Assembly (NCBI RefSeq): GCF_000382045.1 | Contig: NZ_KB907450.1 | Coordinates: 1 to 64,000, forward strand | DNA from: Variovorax atrisoli 110B | Lineage (GTDB): Bacteria; Pseudomonadota; Gammaproteobacteria; Burkholderiales; Burkholderiaceae_C | Direction of reading: 5' to 3' | Length of the DNA stretch: 64,000 bases | Part shown: piece after piece, positions 25,178 through 34,390 of the stretch | Layout: each line of letters begins with the position of its first letter | Numbering within the stretch: the stretch's first letter is position 1 | Program-made: the position numbers and the translations under genes | The notes under the pieces: model-generated | The model's input: only the letters and a program-made list of their open reading frames with translations | Database searches by the model: none | Told to the model about the DNA's origin: nothing

Positions 25178-25648
25178 ATGAAGAAGAAAAGCCTAATCGC
25201 CGCACTTGCCCTCATGGCTGCGGCTTCGCTGCCGGCACTGGCGGACGAATACGGCAGGCACCCGTTCTATCTCCACGCCTTGTCCGACCTGCGCACCGCG
25301 GCCTGGAAAGTGGAGCACCGCCGCCCCGAGGACGGGCAGGTCTCGCGCGACGAGCAGGTGGTGATCGACGAGATCCACGCCGCCATCGGCGACCTGCAGC
25401 ACGCCGCATGGCTCGACGGAAAGCCCGTCGAGTGGCGCGAGCCCACCGATGCATGGCTGCCGCGCGAAGGCCGCCTGCACGCCGCGGCCGATCTGCTGCG
25501 CAAGGTCCGCTCCGACGTCGCACGCGAAGAGGACGACCCGCGCTCGCGGCCGTACCAGCAGCGCGGCCTCGCGCACGTCGACCTCGCGCTGGCCACCGCG
25601 CAGCACGCCATCGGCGACGTGCGCCGCCACGACCTGCGCAGGGAGTGA
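25178..25648 (+). CDS. hypothetical secreted protein
   Basis: 156 residues: a clear signal peptide (MKKKSLIAALALMAAASLPALA) and a mature helical domain rich in His, Arg and Asp (HPFYLHALSDLRTAAWKVEH, AIGDLQHAAWLDGKP, LALATAQHAIGDVR). Two similar helical segments suggest an internal duplication of a four-helix-type bundle. AGGAG at 25165-25169 supports the ATG at 25178. The family is not recognised; a periplasmic role is inferred from the signal. Confidence 0.75.
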   Translation: MKKKSLIAALALMAAASLPALADEYGRHPFYLHALSDLRTAAWKVEHRRPEDGQVSRDEQVVIDEIHAAIGDLQHAAWLDGKPVEWREPTDAWLPREGRLHAAADLLRKVRSDVAREEDDPRSRPYQQRGLAHVDLALATAQHAIGDVRRHDLRRE

Positions 25649-25653
25649 GGGCG

Positions 25654-27255
25654 GTGCCGGCCACCGCTTCGCCGATCTTCTCCCAGCCCGCGCGGCGCGT
25701 GTCGATGGCGCTCGGCGCCTGCGCGCTGGCGCTGCTCGCGGCATGCGCGAGCGCGCCGGGAGATCATCGGCCCATGGTTTCGGTGTCGCTGCCCTCGCAG
25801 CAGGTGGACGAGGCCACGCGCCTGCGCTGGCTCGACCGCGTGAGCTGGGGCGCCAATGCGAGCAGCGACGCGCAGCTCGCCAGGCGCGGCCTGTCGCTGT
25901 GGATGCGCGACCAGCTCAACCCGCGCCCCGCGCCGCTGCCGCCGGCCGCGCAGGCGCAGATCGACGCGATGGAAATCTCGCGCGTGCCGCTCGACCAACT
26001 CGTCACCGGCCTCGAGGCCCAGCGCAAGGCGGCCGACGCGCTGCCCGACGAAGACCAGAAGAAGGCCGCGCGGCAGGAATACCAGCAGCACCTCAACACG
26101 CTGGTGCGCGAGGCGCAGCAGCGCTTCGTGCTGCGTGCGCTCTATTCGCCCAACCAGCTGCAGGAGCAGATGACGTGGTTCTGGATGAACCACTTCAACG
26201 TCAACCTGCGCAAGGACAACATCCGCGCGATGGTGGGCGACTACGAGGACAGCGCGATCCGTCCGCACGCGCTCGGCAGGTTCCGCGACCTGCTCGGCGC
26301 CACGCTGCACCACCCGGCGATGCTGCGCTACCTCGACAACGCGCAGAACGCCGCCAACCGCATCAACGAGAACTACGCACGAGAACTGATGGAGCTGCAT
26401 ACGCTGGGCGTGGGCAGCGGCTATACGCAGGGCGACGTGCAGGAACTCGCGCGCGTGCTCACCGGCGTGGGCGTGACCAACCAGCCGCTCGATGCGCCGC
26501 CGCCGAACGTGCGGCCCAACCTGCGTGGCGACTACGTGCGCAAGGGGCTGTTCGAGTTCAACCCGAACCGCCACGACTACGGGCCGAAGACGCTGCTGGG
26601 CCAACCCATCCAGAGCCGCGGTCTGGCCGAGGCCGACGAGGCGCTCGACCGCCTCGCGCGCGCGCCGGCCACCGCGCGCTTCATCTCGCGCAAGCTGGCC
26701 GTGTACTTCGTCTCCGACGATCCGCCGCAGGCACTGGTCGACCGCATGGCCGCCGCCTTCACGCGCAGCGACGGCGACATCGCCGTCACGCTGAAGGCGC
26801 TGTTCGAGTCGCCCGAGTTCTCGGCTTCGCTGGGCCGCAAGTTCCGCGATCCGGTGCACTACGTGATGGCGGGCGTGCGCCTCGCCTACGACGACCGCGT
26901 CGCCACCAACGTGAATCCCATGCTCGGCTGGATCAACCGCATGGGCGAGCAGCTCTACGGCCACGAGACGCCGGATGGCTATCCGCTCAACGAGGCGGCC
27001 TGGGCCAGCGCCGGTCAGATGAACACACGCTTCGAGATCGCGCGTGCCATCGGTGCGAACGGTGCGGTGCTGTTCCGTGCGGACGACAAGGCGCCGCTGG
27101 AGAAGCCCGCGTTCCCGCCGCTGGCCGATTCGCGCGCGGTACGCACGATGCAGGGCAGCATGAGCGCCGACACGCGAGAGGCGCTGGCGCAGGCGAAGAA
27201 TCCGCAGGAATGGAACACCTTCCTGCTGGCTTCGCCCGAGCTGATGCGCCGCTGA
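25654..27255 (+). CDS. DUF1800 family lipoprotein
   Basis: 533 residues starting at GTG 25654, 5 bp after the previous stop. A signal with lipobox LLAAC follows. The body matches DUF1800: WGANASSDAQLARRGLSLWM, MTWFWMNHFNVN, MLRYLDNAQN, NENYARELMELHTLGVG and HDYGPKTLLG. DUF1800 genes are regularly paired with DUF1501 genes, as here; the pair is exported but its function is not known. An ATG at 25705 is a less likely start because it would shorten the signal. Confidence 0.88.
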   Translation: MPATASPIFSQPARRVSMALGACALALLAACASAPGDHRPMVSVSLPSQQVDEATRLRWLDRVSWGANASSDAQLARRGLSLWMRDQLNPRPAPLPPAAQAQIDAMEISRVPLDQLVTGLEAQRKAADALPDEDQKKAARQEYQQHLNTLVREAQQRFVLRALYSPNQLQEQMTWFWMNHFNVNLRKDNIRAMVGDYEDSAIRPHALGRFRDLLGATLHHPAMLRYLDNAQNAANRINENYARELMELHTLGVGSGYTQGDVQELARVLTGVGVTNQPLDAPPPNVRPNLRGDYVRKGLFEFNPNRHDYGPKTLLGQPIQSRGLAEADEALDRLARAPATARFISRKLAVYFVSDDPPQALVDRMAAAFTRSDGDIAVTLKALFESPEFSASLGRKFRDPVHYVMAGVRLAYDDRVATNVNPMLGWINRMGEQLYGHETPDGYPLNEAAWASAGQMNTRFEIARAIGANGAVLFRADDKAPLEKPAFPPLADSRAVRTMQGSMSADTREALAQAKNPQEWNTFLLASPELMRR

Positions 27256-27418
27256 AGGTATTCGGTTTTTCTCCCTCTCCCGCCGGGGGAGGGCAGGTGT
27301 GGGGGCAAGCGGCGTTCGACAGGACACCGAGGCTGAACGAACGCCGCATGCGCCCATCCCGACCTTCCCCCCAGAGGGGAAGGCGCAAGGCAGGAAGAAA
27401 GAAGAAAGGACAACCGTC
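27256..27418 (+). other. spacer with short inverted repeats
   Basis: 163 bp between the DUF1800 and DUF1501 genes. It holds CTCCCTCTCCCGCCGGGGGA followed by GGG, a stem-forming element of a type widely scattered in proteobacteria, and a second stem CTTCCCCCCAGAGGGGAAGG (27364-27383). AAAGGA lies just before the DUF1501 start. Confidence 0.6.
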
Positions 27419-28630
27419 ATGCAACGCAGAGATATCCTGAAGCTCGCGGCCGCCGCACCGTTCGCAGGTGCTGCTGCCAAAGTGATGGCCGCGCCTTCCG
27501 CCGAAGGCGCCAAGCTGCTCGTCGTGTTCCTGCGCGGCGCATACGACTGCAGCAACCTCCTCGTGCCCACGAGCAGCGACTTCTACTACGCCTCGCGCCC
27601 CAACATCGCCATCGCGCGACCCGGCACGCCTAATGGCGCGCTGCCGCTGGACGGCAACTGGGGCCTGCATCCCGCACTGGCGCAGAGCGTGATGCCGATG
27701 TTCCAGCAGAAGCAGGCATCCTTCATCGCCTTCGCCGGCACCGACGACCTCACGCGCAGCCACTTCGAGACGCAGGACTCCATCGAACTCGGCCAGGCCC
27801 TCGACAAGCGCCGCGACTACCGCTCGGGCTTCCTCAACCGGCTGGCCGGCGTACTCGGCGCGGGCCCCGTCACCGACGTGTCGCCCATCGCCTTCACCGA
27901 CCAGCTGCCGATCTCGATGCGCGGCAGCGCCAAGGCCGCCAACATGGCGCTGGCCGGCAATGCGCGCTCGGGCATCGACGCGCGGCAGAGCCAGGTCATC
28001 ACCGCCATGTACCGCAACACCACGCTGGCCCAGCCGGTGGCCGAGGGCTTCCAAGTGCGCGACGAGGTCATGCGCGCGGTGCAGGCCGAGATGGACGCGG
28101 CCAGCCGCAACGCCATGTCCGCCAAGGGCTTCGAGCTGGTGGCACGCCGCATGGCGCTGCTGATGCGCGACCGCTTCGACCTCGGCTTCGTCGACGTCGG
28201 CGGCTGGGACACCCATGTGGGACAGGGCGGCGCCACCGGCTACCTCGCCAACCGTTTTGAAGAGCTGGGCCGCGGCGTCGCCGGTTTCGCGCAGGAGATG
28301 GGCGACGACGCCTGGCGACAGACCGTGGTGGTCGTCATCAGCGAGTTCGGCCGCACCTTCCGCGAGAACGGCAACCGCGGCACCGACCACGGCCACGGCA
28401 CCGTCTACTGGGTGCTCGGCGGCGGCCTATCGGCACAGGCCGGCGGGCGCGTGGTGGGCGAGCAGCAGGCGCTGACGCAGGCGACGCTGTTCCAGAACCG
28501 CGACTATCCGGTGCTCAACGAATATCGCGCGGTGTTCGGCGGGCTGTTCCAGCGGATGTACGGCCTTTCCCCGGCGCAGCTGGCCAAGGTGTTCGACGGC
28601 GTGGCACCCAGGGACCTGCGGTTGGTCTAG
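27419..28630 (+). CDS. DUF1501 family exported protein
   Basis: 403 residues with an N-terminal signal (MQRRDILKLAAAAPFAGAAA), twin-arginine-like but with RRD. DUF1501 features: LLVVFLRGAYDCSNLLVP, FVDVGGWDTHVGQG, VISEFGRTFRENGNRGTDHG and WVLGGG. The family is distantly related to sulfatase/alkaline-phosphatase folds; His/Asp in TDHGHG and GGWDTH are likely metal ligands. Substrate unknown. It follows the DUF1800 gene on the same strand. Confidence 0.9.
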   Translation: MQRRDILKLAAAAPFAGAAAKVMAAPSAEGAKLLVVFLRGAYDCSNLLVPTSSDFYYASRPNIAIARPGTPNGALPLDGNWGLHPALAQSVMPMFQQKQASFIAFAGTDDLTRSHFETQDSIELGQALDKRRDYRSGFLNRLAGVLGAGPVTDVSPIAFTDQLPISMRGSAKAANMALAGNARSGIDARQSQVITAMYRNTTLAQPVAEGFQVRDEVMRAVQAEMDAASRNAMSAKGFELVARRMALLMRDRFDLGFVDVGGWDTHVGQGGATGYLANRFEELGRGVAGFAQEMGDDAWRQTVVVVISEFGRTFRENGNRGTDHGHGTVYWVLGGGLSAQAGGRVVGEQQALTQATLFQNRDYPVLNEYRAVFGGLFQRMYGLSPAQLAKVFDGVAPRDLRLV

Positions 28631-28645
28631 CCGGCGGCGTCGAGG

Positions 28646-28685
28646 CCGGCCGTGGCGGCGGCGGCCGGTCTTGCTTTTCCTTTTC
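28646..28685 (+). terminator. intrinsic terminator after DUF1501 gene
   Basis: CCGGCCG and CGGCCGG form a G+C stem around TGGCGGCGG, followed by a T-rich stretch (TCTTGCTTTTCCTTTT). It lies 15 bp after the stop. Confidence 0.65.
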
Positions 28686-28988
28686 ACCCCCTGATGGGCC
28701 TGCGTTCCAGGACGCCGGCCTGCGCCTGCCTGCGTCCCGCCGGCGGATTCTTGTATTCCGACATCCCGAATTCCGGGGATGGCTGAGACACAAATAGTTA
28801 ACAAAGATAATGCTCGTCACGTCCAGACCAGTCGCGCAGGGGCGGTTTTCGCTTCGCGCGAGGTTTTAGTGCTTCGACCAAGACCTATCGCTGCTTCTGG
28901 AATTCGCCTCTTCCAACGCCGGCCAAGGGTGCCGGAACCTGTCGTTTCGCCGCCAGGCGAAGTGCCCACGTCCAAGAAAAGGAAACCG
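28686..28988 (+). other. upstream region of NHL-repeat gene
   Basis: 303 bp without a convincing gene. An A+T-rich patch at 28790-28812 ends in AAGATAAT, a possible -10 element, giving a leader of about 175 nt. CATCCC and GGGATG (28762-28781) could form a small stem. Confidence 0.4.
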
Positions 28989-30368
28989 ATGTTCTCGCCC
29001 CGCATGTCTGCTCTTGCCAGTGTCTGCGCCATCGCCGGTGCCACCGTGGTGCTGGCCTCCTGCGGGGGAGGCTCCGGAGGAGGCGGCGGCTTCGTTCCGC
29101 TGGCTCCCATCGCGCAGCCGCAGCCGCAGCCTCAGCCCGAGACGCCTGTGGCGATGCACACGGTCGGTGGAACCCTCAGCGGCATCACCAGCGGCAAGCT
29201 CGTGCTGCAGAACAATGCGGGCGACGACCTGACGCTCACGGCGGACGGCAAGTTCAGCTTCGCGACTCCCGTCAAGGAAGGCAGCACCTACGCCGTCACC
29301 GTGCGCACCCAGCCGCTGTGGCAGTTCTGCACCGTGAGCAACGGCGGCGGCAACGCAGCCGCCGAGGTCACCGGCGTGACGGTCAGCTGCAAGGAGGCAC
29401 TGGCAACGGTTTCGACGTTCGCGGGTACGGGCACCCCCGGCGATGCGGACGGCGAGGGGCTCGCCGCCACCTTCCAAATCCCAAGGGGTGTGAGGCTGGA
29501 TGCTGCCGGCAACCTCTACGTGACCGATGCCCAGAACAAGCTGATCCGCGCGATTTCTCCCTCGGGCTTTGTCTCGACCGTGGCGGGCAAGGGCGCGGGC
29601 GGAACCTTGTCCGATCCTTTCGACCTGGTCCTGGATGCCGCCGGCAACATCTACGTGACCGAACTGACGACCCACCTGGTCCGCAAGGTCACGCCGACCG
29701 GGGGGGTGAGCGCACTGGCCGGGACCGCCGGGACTGCCGGCTGGGCCGACGCGAACGGCACCAGCGCGAAGTTTTCCCAGCCTTCGGGCATCGCCTTCGA
29801 TCCGCAGGGCAACCTTGTCGTCGCCGATTCGCTGGGCCAGAGGATCCGCAAGATCGCGCCCGACCTCGCGGTCAGCACCTTCGCGGGCTCGGGCGCGCAG
29901 GGCTCGGACGACGGCACCGGCACGGCCGCAACCTTCAGCGTGCCCGCCGGCATCGCGATGGACGCCGCCGGCAACATGTTCGTGACCGACTTCGGCAGCC
30001 ACGTGATCCGCAAGATCACGCCGCAGGGCGTGGTCACGACGCCGTTCGGCAAGCGGAACACGACCGGTCACGCCGACGGTAAAGGCAACGACGCGACCTT
30101 CTCTTTTCCGGTGGGCATTGCGATCGACTCCAGCGGCAGCCTCTACGTGGGCGACAGTTCGAACCATGTGATCCGCAGGATCACGCCGGACGGCATGGTC
30201 AGGACGCTGGCGGGCAAGGCGGGAACGTCCGGGGCGGATGACGGCGTGGGCAATGCAGCGACGTTCTACCGGCCCTACGGCGTGGCGGTGGACGCCGCGG
30301 GCAACGTCTACGTGGCAGACCTGTTCAACAACAAGATCCGCAAGATCACGCCGACGCCCGCGCCCTGA
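28989..30368 (+). CDS. NHL-repeat lipoprotein
   Basis: 459 residues. A lipoprotein signal with lipobox VLASC near residue 22, then a Gly- and Pro/Gln-rich linker and a small beta domain (GGTLSGITSGKLVLQNN, VTVSCKEA). From residue ~140 there are five to six NHL-type repeats, each with GIAxDxxGNxYVxD and IRKITPxG, which should make a beta-propeller. It is an envelope protein; ligand or partner unknown. The ATG at 28989 was chosen because the signal begins there. Confidence 0.87.
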   Translation: MFSPRMSALASVCAIAGATVVLASCGGGSGGGGGFVPLAPIAQPQPQPQPETPVAMHTVGGTLSGITSGKLVLQNNAGDDLTLTADGKFSFATPVKEGSTYAVTVRTQPLWQFCTVSNGGGNAAAEVTGVTVSCKEALATVSTFAGTGTPGDADGEGLAATFQIPRGVRLDAAGNLYVTDAQNKLIRAISPSGFVSTVAGKGAGGTLSDPFDLVLDAAGNIYVTELTTHLVRKVTPTGGVSALAGTAGTAGWADANGTSAKFSQPSGIAFDPQGNLVVADSLGQRIRKIAPDLAVSTFAGSGAQGSDDGTGTAATFSVPAGIAMDAAGNMFVTDFGSHVIRKITPQGVVTTPFGKRNTTGHADGKGNDATFSFPVGIAIDSSGSLYVGDSSNHVIRRITPDGMVRTLAGKAGTSGADDGVGNAATFYRPYGVAVDAAGNVYVADLFNNKIRKITPTPAP

Positions 30369-30432
30369 GCCGCCTGGGTCCTCATGCGCCATGATCCGGG
30401 CCACCGTGCGAGAAGGATCGAGAGAAGAAGCC

Positions 30433-30945
30433 ATGGCCGTGATCGACCAACACCTGCGAATCCCCGAGTTGCAGCGGCTCGGCATGTCCGCCGCGCTGTT
30501 GCAGCTGGCTGCCGGCCAGTGCCTCCACGAGGCCTTCCGGGGCTTCTGCCTGGGGCCGCCGTTCTACAACTATCACGGCGCCCGTGCGCCCGAAGGGCCC
30601 ACCCTGGTCCCGCTGTGGGACCACGGCAGCAGGGTCTGCGCGCTTCGTGAAAGCGAGGGCGGCCTGGAGTTCATCGAGTTCAGCATCGAAGACCCGGCCG
30701 GGTTCGAGCGGCTCGCCGGCACCGAGCAGGGGTTCTGGGCGACCCGCTTCGACTTTCTCTACGAATGCGATCTGGCCGATGAAGCCTTGCGCAGCGCCGC
30801 CGCACGGGTCGGATTCCGTTTTCTCGACCGGTACCTGAGGTCGAGAGAGGCGGCCGAAGAGCAGCTGAGCAGCTTCGGTGCCCATCGGGTGTGGCTTCGG
30901 GAGCTGGTCGCCGGCATCGACCGCGATGCCGCCGCGCCTGCCTGA
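30433..30945 (+). CDS. hypothetical cytoplasmic protein
   Basis: 170 residues, no signal or membrane segment. It reads MAVIDQHLRIPELQRLGMSA at the start and has a central beta-rich part (TLVPLWDHGSRVCALRE, LEFIEFSIEDP) resembling SMI1/KNR4-like proteins in layout, but without enough matches to assign. AGAGAAG upstream supports the ATG; an alternative ATG at 30391 would add 14 residues. Confidence 0.7.
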   Translation: MAVIDQHLRIPELQRLGMSAALLQLAAGQCLHEAFRGFCLGPPFYNYHGARAPEGPTLVPLWDHGSRVCALRESEGGLEFIEFSIEDPAGFERLAGTEQGFWATRFDFLYECDLADEALRSAAARVGFRFLDRYLRSREAAEEQLSSFGAHRVWLRELVAGIDRDAAAPA

Positions 30946-30991
30946 TCGCAGGGCGTAGAGCGTGGGCGGCGACACCGCGGAGAATCCCCGC

Positions 30992-31738
30992 ATGCCTCAC
31001 GCCGTTTCCCTTCTTCGCGCCGCCCGCCTGGCGCGAAGCGCCAAGCCCTTTCTCGCCCGCGGCGGTTTCAAGCGCGAGCGCTGCGCGGGCTGCCGCCTGC
31101 TGCCCAGCCATTGCATGTGCGCCATACGCCCATCGGTTGCGACACGCGCGGGCGTGTGCCTGATCATGGCCGACATCGAGCCGCTCAAGCCCACCAACAC
31201 CGGCTGGCTGGTTGCCGACGTGGTGGCCGACACCTTCGCATTCGGCTGGGCCCGTACCGAGGTCGATCCTGCGCTGCTGGCGCTGCTGAACGATCCCCAG
31301 TGGCAGCCCTACGTTGTATTTCCGGGGCAGTACGCCGCGCCGGAGCGGGTGGTGCAGGGCGTCGAGCAGCCGGCAATGCACGGGGACGCAGCCGCGAAGC
31401 GCCCGCTCTTCATCCTGTTCGACGCGACCTGGGCCGAGGCGCGCAAGATGTTCCGCAGGAGCCCCTATCTCGACCGGCTGCCGGTGCTCAGCCTCCGTCC
31501 CGAGCAGATCACGCAGTACAAGCTGCGCAACTCGGGCCGCGACGACCACTTCTGCACCAGCGAGGTGGCGGCGATGTGCATGAACCTGGCGGGCGAGGGC
31601 GCTGCAGGGAAGACGCTCGAAGCCTACCTGCCGGTGTTCTCGCACCACTATCTGCGCGCGAAGAACCAGCAGCCCGTCGACTGGGCGGGCGCCGAGCATC
31701 TGCGGCTGCGCGAGGTGGTTTCCTCGCAGGATTCCTGA
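30992..31738 (+). CDS. tapT: DTW-domain tRNA-uridine aminocarboxypropyltransferase
   Basis: 248 residues. The DTW signature appears as DATWAEARKM (residues ~144-153), preceded by the Cys cluster CAGCRLLPSHCMC (residues ~31-43) and followed by YLDRLPVLSLRP and HFCTSE. Proteins of this family (TapT/TuaA) transfer the 3-amino-3-carboxypropyl group of S-adenosylmethionine to uridine in tRNA (acp3U). The ATG at 30992 was chosen over 30962 because conservation begins after it. The gene symbol follows the family. Confidence 0.88.
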   Translation: MPHAVSLLRAARLARSAKPFLARGGFKRERCAGCRLLPSHCMCAIRPSVATRAGVCLIMADIEPLKPTNTGWLVADVVADTFAFGWARTEVDPALLALLNDPQWQPYVVFPGQYAAPERVVQGVEQPAMHGDAAAKRPLFILFDATWAEARKMFRRSPYLDRLPVLSLRPEQITQYKLRNSGRDDHFCTSEVAAMCMNLAGEGAAGKTLEAYLPVFSHHYLRAKNQQPVDWAGAEHLRLREVVSSQDS

Positions 31739-31768
31739 GCCCGCGGCCGGCCGGGGGCCGGGCCGGCG

Positions 31769-32599
31769 TCAGGCGATCATCGATTCCAGTTCGGCCGCCA
31801 GTTCGCGAGGCGCCGGCATTTCCTGGACCACGTCCTCGGTGATGCCGGCCGCGAGTGCCGACTGGCTCGGCCAGCCGCCTTCGAGCTTGCCCAGATCGAC
31901 TCCCTGGCGCTCCAGCGCCACGCGCCACACCGCCAGGTGCAGCACGTCACCCAGCGCATCGGCATGCTCCGACTTGTCGGGGCTCACGAAGCTGGAAAGC
32001 CCGCCGACCAGGTCGGGGGCGAAGCCCCAGCGCCGCGCCAGCGACGCGCTCACGTCGCCGTAGTGGTAGCCGAACTCGACCAGCTCCAGCTGCGCGCGAC
32101 CGAGCGACTCGAAGGGGTGCAGGGCGTTCAGCTCGCCGATCCGGCCGGGCATCGCCTGGGCCATGATCAGGTGGCCGATGGCATGCATGCTGCCGGCGGT
32201 GAACGCCAGGTTCGGATCGACGTGGCGCGTCTTGGAAGCCAGGTACCGCGAGACCGAGGCCACGCGAAGGCTGTGGGCCCAGAAGGCCGGCAGGCTGACG
32301 CCCTCGACCTTCCTGAAGGTGCCCGCCAGGCCCGAACTCACGACCACCGAGCGGATCGCCGAGAGCCCCAGCATCAGGATCGCGCCCTGGATCGACGAAA
32401 TCTTGCGCCGCAGCCCGAACAGTGGCGAATTGATCATCTGCAGCACCTTCGCCGCGAGCACCTGGTCGAGCTCGATGCGGTTCGCGACCGCCGCGAAGGA
32501 CACCTCGTCGTTCCGCAGCATCTCGATCAGGTCGGACACCACCCGCGGGACGGTGGGGAGCGACTCGTCATTGGCAAAGAGTTCGTCGAGTGTCTTCAT
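31769..32599 (-). CDS. HDOD-domain protein
   Basis: 276 residues. The HDOD core is visible in LPTVPRVVSDLIEMLRNDEV, ANRIELDQVLAAKVLQMINS, ISSIQGAILMLGLSAIRSVV and a degenerate HD-like region (HAIGHLIMAQAMP). HDOD proteins act as non-enzymatic signalling scaffolds, often for motility or stress. The start MKTLDELFA at 32599 was chosen; upstream codons lie in the divergent promoter region. It is convergent with tapT, with a G+C palindrome between (31741-31768). Confidence 0.87.
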   Translation of the reverse strand: MKTLDELFANDESLPTVPRVVSDLIEMLRNDEVSFAAVANRIELDQVLAAKVLQMINSPLFGLRRKISSIQGAILMLGLSAIRSVVVSSGLAGTFRKVEGVSLPAFWAHSLRVASVSRYLASKTRHVDPNLAFTAGSMHAIGHLIMAQAMPGRIGELNALHPFESLGRAQLELVEFGYHYGDVSASLARRWGFAPDLVGGLSSFVSPDKSEHADALGDVLHLAVWRVALERQGVDLGKLEGGWPSQSALAAGITEDVVQEMPAPRELAAELESMIA

Positions 32600-32849
32600 G
32601 GCGCTGTGGAGGGTGTTATTGCCTTTGTATGCAATGGATTTTCCTCCAGCGGATGGGCCATTTGGGGGCTCCAGCAGTGCAAATCCGCAATTTCCACTGA
32701 TTCCGGTGGGGGAGGGATTACCCTGATCCAGGCGCACTTGGCGCCGCGTACAGGCGTTTCGTCGCATGGCGGTCGCCGCTCGGGCCCCGCGGTGACATAG
32801 TCCGGCCGACCCGAACACCACCCGAACACGACCCGAGGAGTCCCTTCCC

Positions 32850-33329
32850 ATGATTCACCCGGAACGCCTGACCGCCCGGCTGGACGGCGACTTCGTCGTC
32901 TTCCTCATCGGCATGCGCATCAACCAGCCGCTGAAGCTGCACAAGTGGCTTCCCGTCGCGGCGGCCATGCCCCGGATGCTCAAGGAACTCAAGCAGCAGC
33001 CCGAGCGCGGCCTGCTGCACGCCGACCTGTGGTTCTCGCGCACGATCCTCGTGCTGCAGTACTGGCGCTCCATGGAGCAGCTGCTGGCCTACGCCAAGGA
33101 CAAGGAGGCCGAGCACCTCCCGGCATGGCGCGCCTTCAACAGGGCCATCGGCACCGACGGCTCCGTCGGCATCTGGCACGAGACCTACGCGGTGTCTGCA
33201 GGCACCTACGAGAACATCTACGTCAACATGCCGCCCTTCGGCCTCGGCCGCGCCGGCAGCCTCCAGAGCGTCGCCGAGGCCCATCGCTCGGCGGCTGCGC
33301 GATTGAGGGCTACGAAGGCGCAGGGGTGA
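32850..33329 (+). CDS. DUF4188 family protein
   Basis: 159 residues. DGDFVVFLIGMRIN, LHKWLPVAAAMPRMLKEL, LVLQYWRSMEQLLAYA and WHETYAV are hallmarks of DUF4188, an alpha/beta-barrel family related to monooxygenases and phenylacetaldoxime dehydratase-like proteins. Function unknown. Cytoplasmic. Its 3' end overlaps the convergent LysR gene by 20 bp. Confidence 0.85.
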   Translation: MIHPERLTARLDGDFVVFLIGMRINQPLKLHKWLPVAAAMPRMLKELKQQPERGLLHADLWFSRTILVLQYWRSMEQLLAYAKDKEAEHLPAWRAFNRAIGTDGSVGIWHETYAVSAGTYENIYVNMPPFGLGRAGSLQSVAEAHRSAAARLRATKAQG

Positions 33330-34236
33330 CGACCGGCGCATGCCGCGCCATCACCTCCACCACCCAGTCGATGAACACCCGCAGCTTGGCGCTCACATGC
33401 CGGTTCGGCGGGAACGCCAGGTACAGCGGCATCGGATCGAGGCTCCAGTCCTCGAAGAGCGGCACCAGCTCGCCGCCGGGCAGGTGCGCCTTCGCCATGT
33501 AGCCGGGCAGCCAGAGCACGCCCAGGCCTGCCAGGCCTGCCGCGAGGTAGGCGTTGCCGTCGTCGAGCGAGAGCGCGTAGCGGCCCTGCACCTCGATGCG
33601 CTCGCCGCCGCGCTGCATCGCATACGGAAAGGTCTTGCCGTTGCGCGACCACAGGAAGCCGACGATGCGGTGGTGCGAGTCTTCCAGCTCGCGCGGATCG
33701 CGGGGCGTGCCGGCGCGCTCCAGGTAGCCGGGCGCCGCGTACACGCCGAGCTGCAGGTCGCCCACATGGCGCGCCATGAGCGACTGGTCGGTGAGCTCGC
33801 CGCCGCGCACCACGCAATCGACGTTGTCGCCGATGAGGTCGACCATGCGGTCGCTCACGCCCATGTCGAGCTGGATGTCGGGGTAGCGTGCGTGGAACGC
33901 CGGAAGCTCCGGCACCAGGATCGTGCGGGCCAGCGGGGTGGGCACGTCCACACGCAGCCGGCCTCTCGGTGAAGCCGATGCGCCCGAGAGGCTGGTCTCG
34001 GCATCGTCCATGTCGGCCAGCAGGCGCACCACGCGCTCGTAGTAGGCCGCGCCGTCGGCGGTGAGACCGACCTTGCGCGTGGTCCGGTTGAGCAGCTTCA
34101 CGCGCAGCCTGGCTTCGAGCTGCTGCACCAGCTGGGTCACGCTGGTCTTGCTCATGTGCAGCGTCTCCGCCGCCTTGGTGAAGCTGCCTGCCTCCACCAC
34201 GCGGGCGAAGGCCTGCATCGCGTCGAAACGGTCCAT
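33310..34236 (-). CDS. LysR-family transcriptional regulator
   Basis: 308 residues: winged helix at 1-60 (MDRFDAMQAFARVVEAGSFT, KTSVTQLVQQLEARL) and a periplasmic-binding-like effector domain with GRLRVDVPTPLARTILVPEL. The CrgA-like subgroup has this pattern. It is divergent from the RidA gene, with a T-N11-A palindrome between them at 34274-34292, so it probably controls itself and ridA. Confidence 0.9.
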   Translation of the reverse strand: MDRFDAMQAFARVVEAGSFTKAAETLHMSKTSVTQLVQQLEARLRVKLLNRTTRKVGLTADGAAYYERVVRLLADMDDAETSLSGASASPRGRLRVDVPTPLARTILVPELPAFHARYPDIQLDMGVSDRMVDLIGDNVDCVVRGGELTDQSLMARHVGDLQLGVYAAPGYLERAGTPRDPRELEDSHHRIVGFLWSRNGKTFPYAMQRGGERIEVQGRYALSLDDGNAYLAAGLAGLGVLWLPGYMAKAHLPGGELVPLFEDWSLDPMPLYLAFPPNRHVSAKLRVFIDWVVEVMARHAPVVTPAPS

Positions 34237-34273
34237 GTGCGCGCTTTCCCTGGTGCCTTGAGTGTCGATCGAT

Positions 34274-34292
34274 TGTTTGGTCTGCCCAAACA
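34274..34292. promoter_or_regulatory. LysR-type palindrome in ridA/LysR divergent region
   Basis: TGTTTGG-TCTGC-CCAAACA is a perfect 7-5-7 palindrome containing a T-N11-A box. It lies between divergently transcribed LysR and RidA genes. Confidence 0.62.
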
Positions 34293-34390
34293 GTCATTGT
34301 CGGCATTGCCCGTTTATCCGCGAGGCGCGCTTTTCTAAAGTCCCTTCATCCCGTTCATTGATTGATTGAAGAGAAAGAAGGAAAGCATCC

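Noticed and set aside
31741..31768. G+C palindrome between tapT and HDOD gene as an operator
   Set aside because: It lies between convergent genes, so a terminator or composition effect is simpler.
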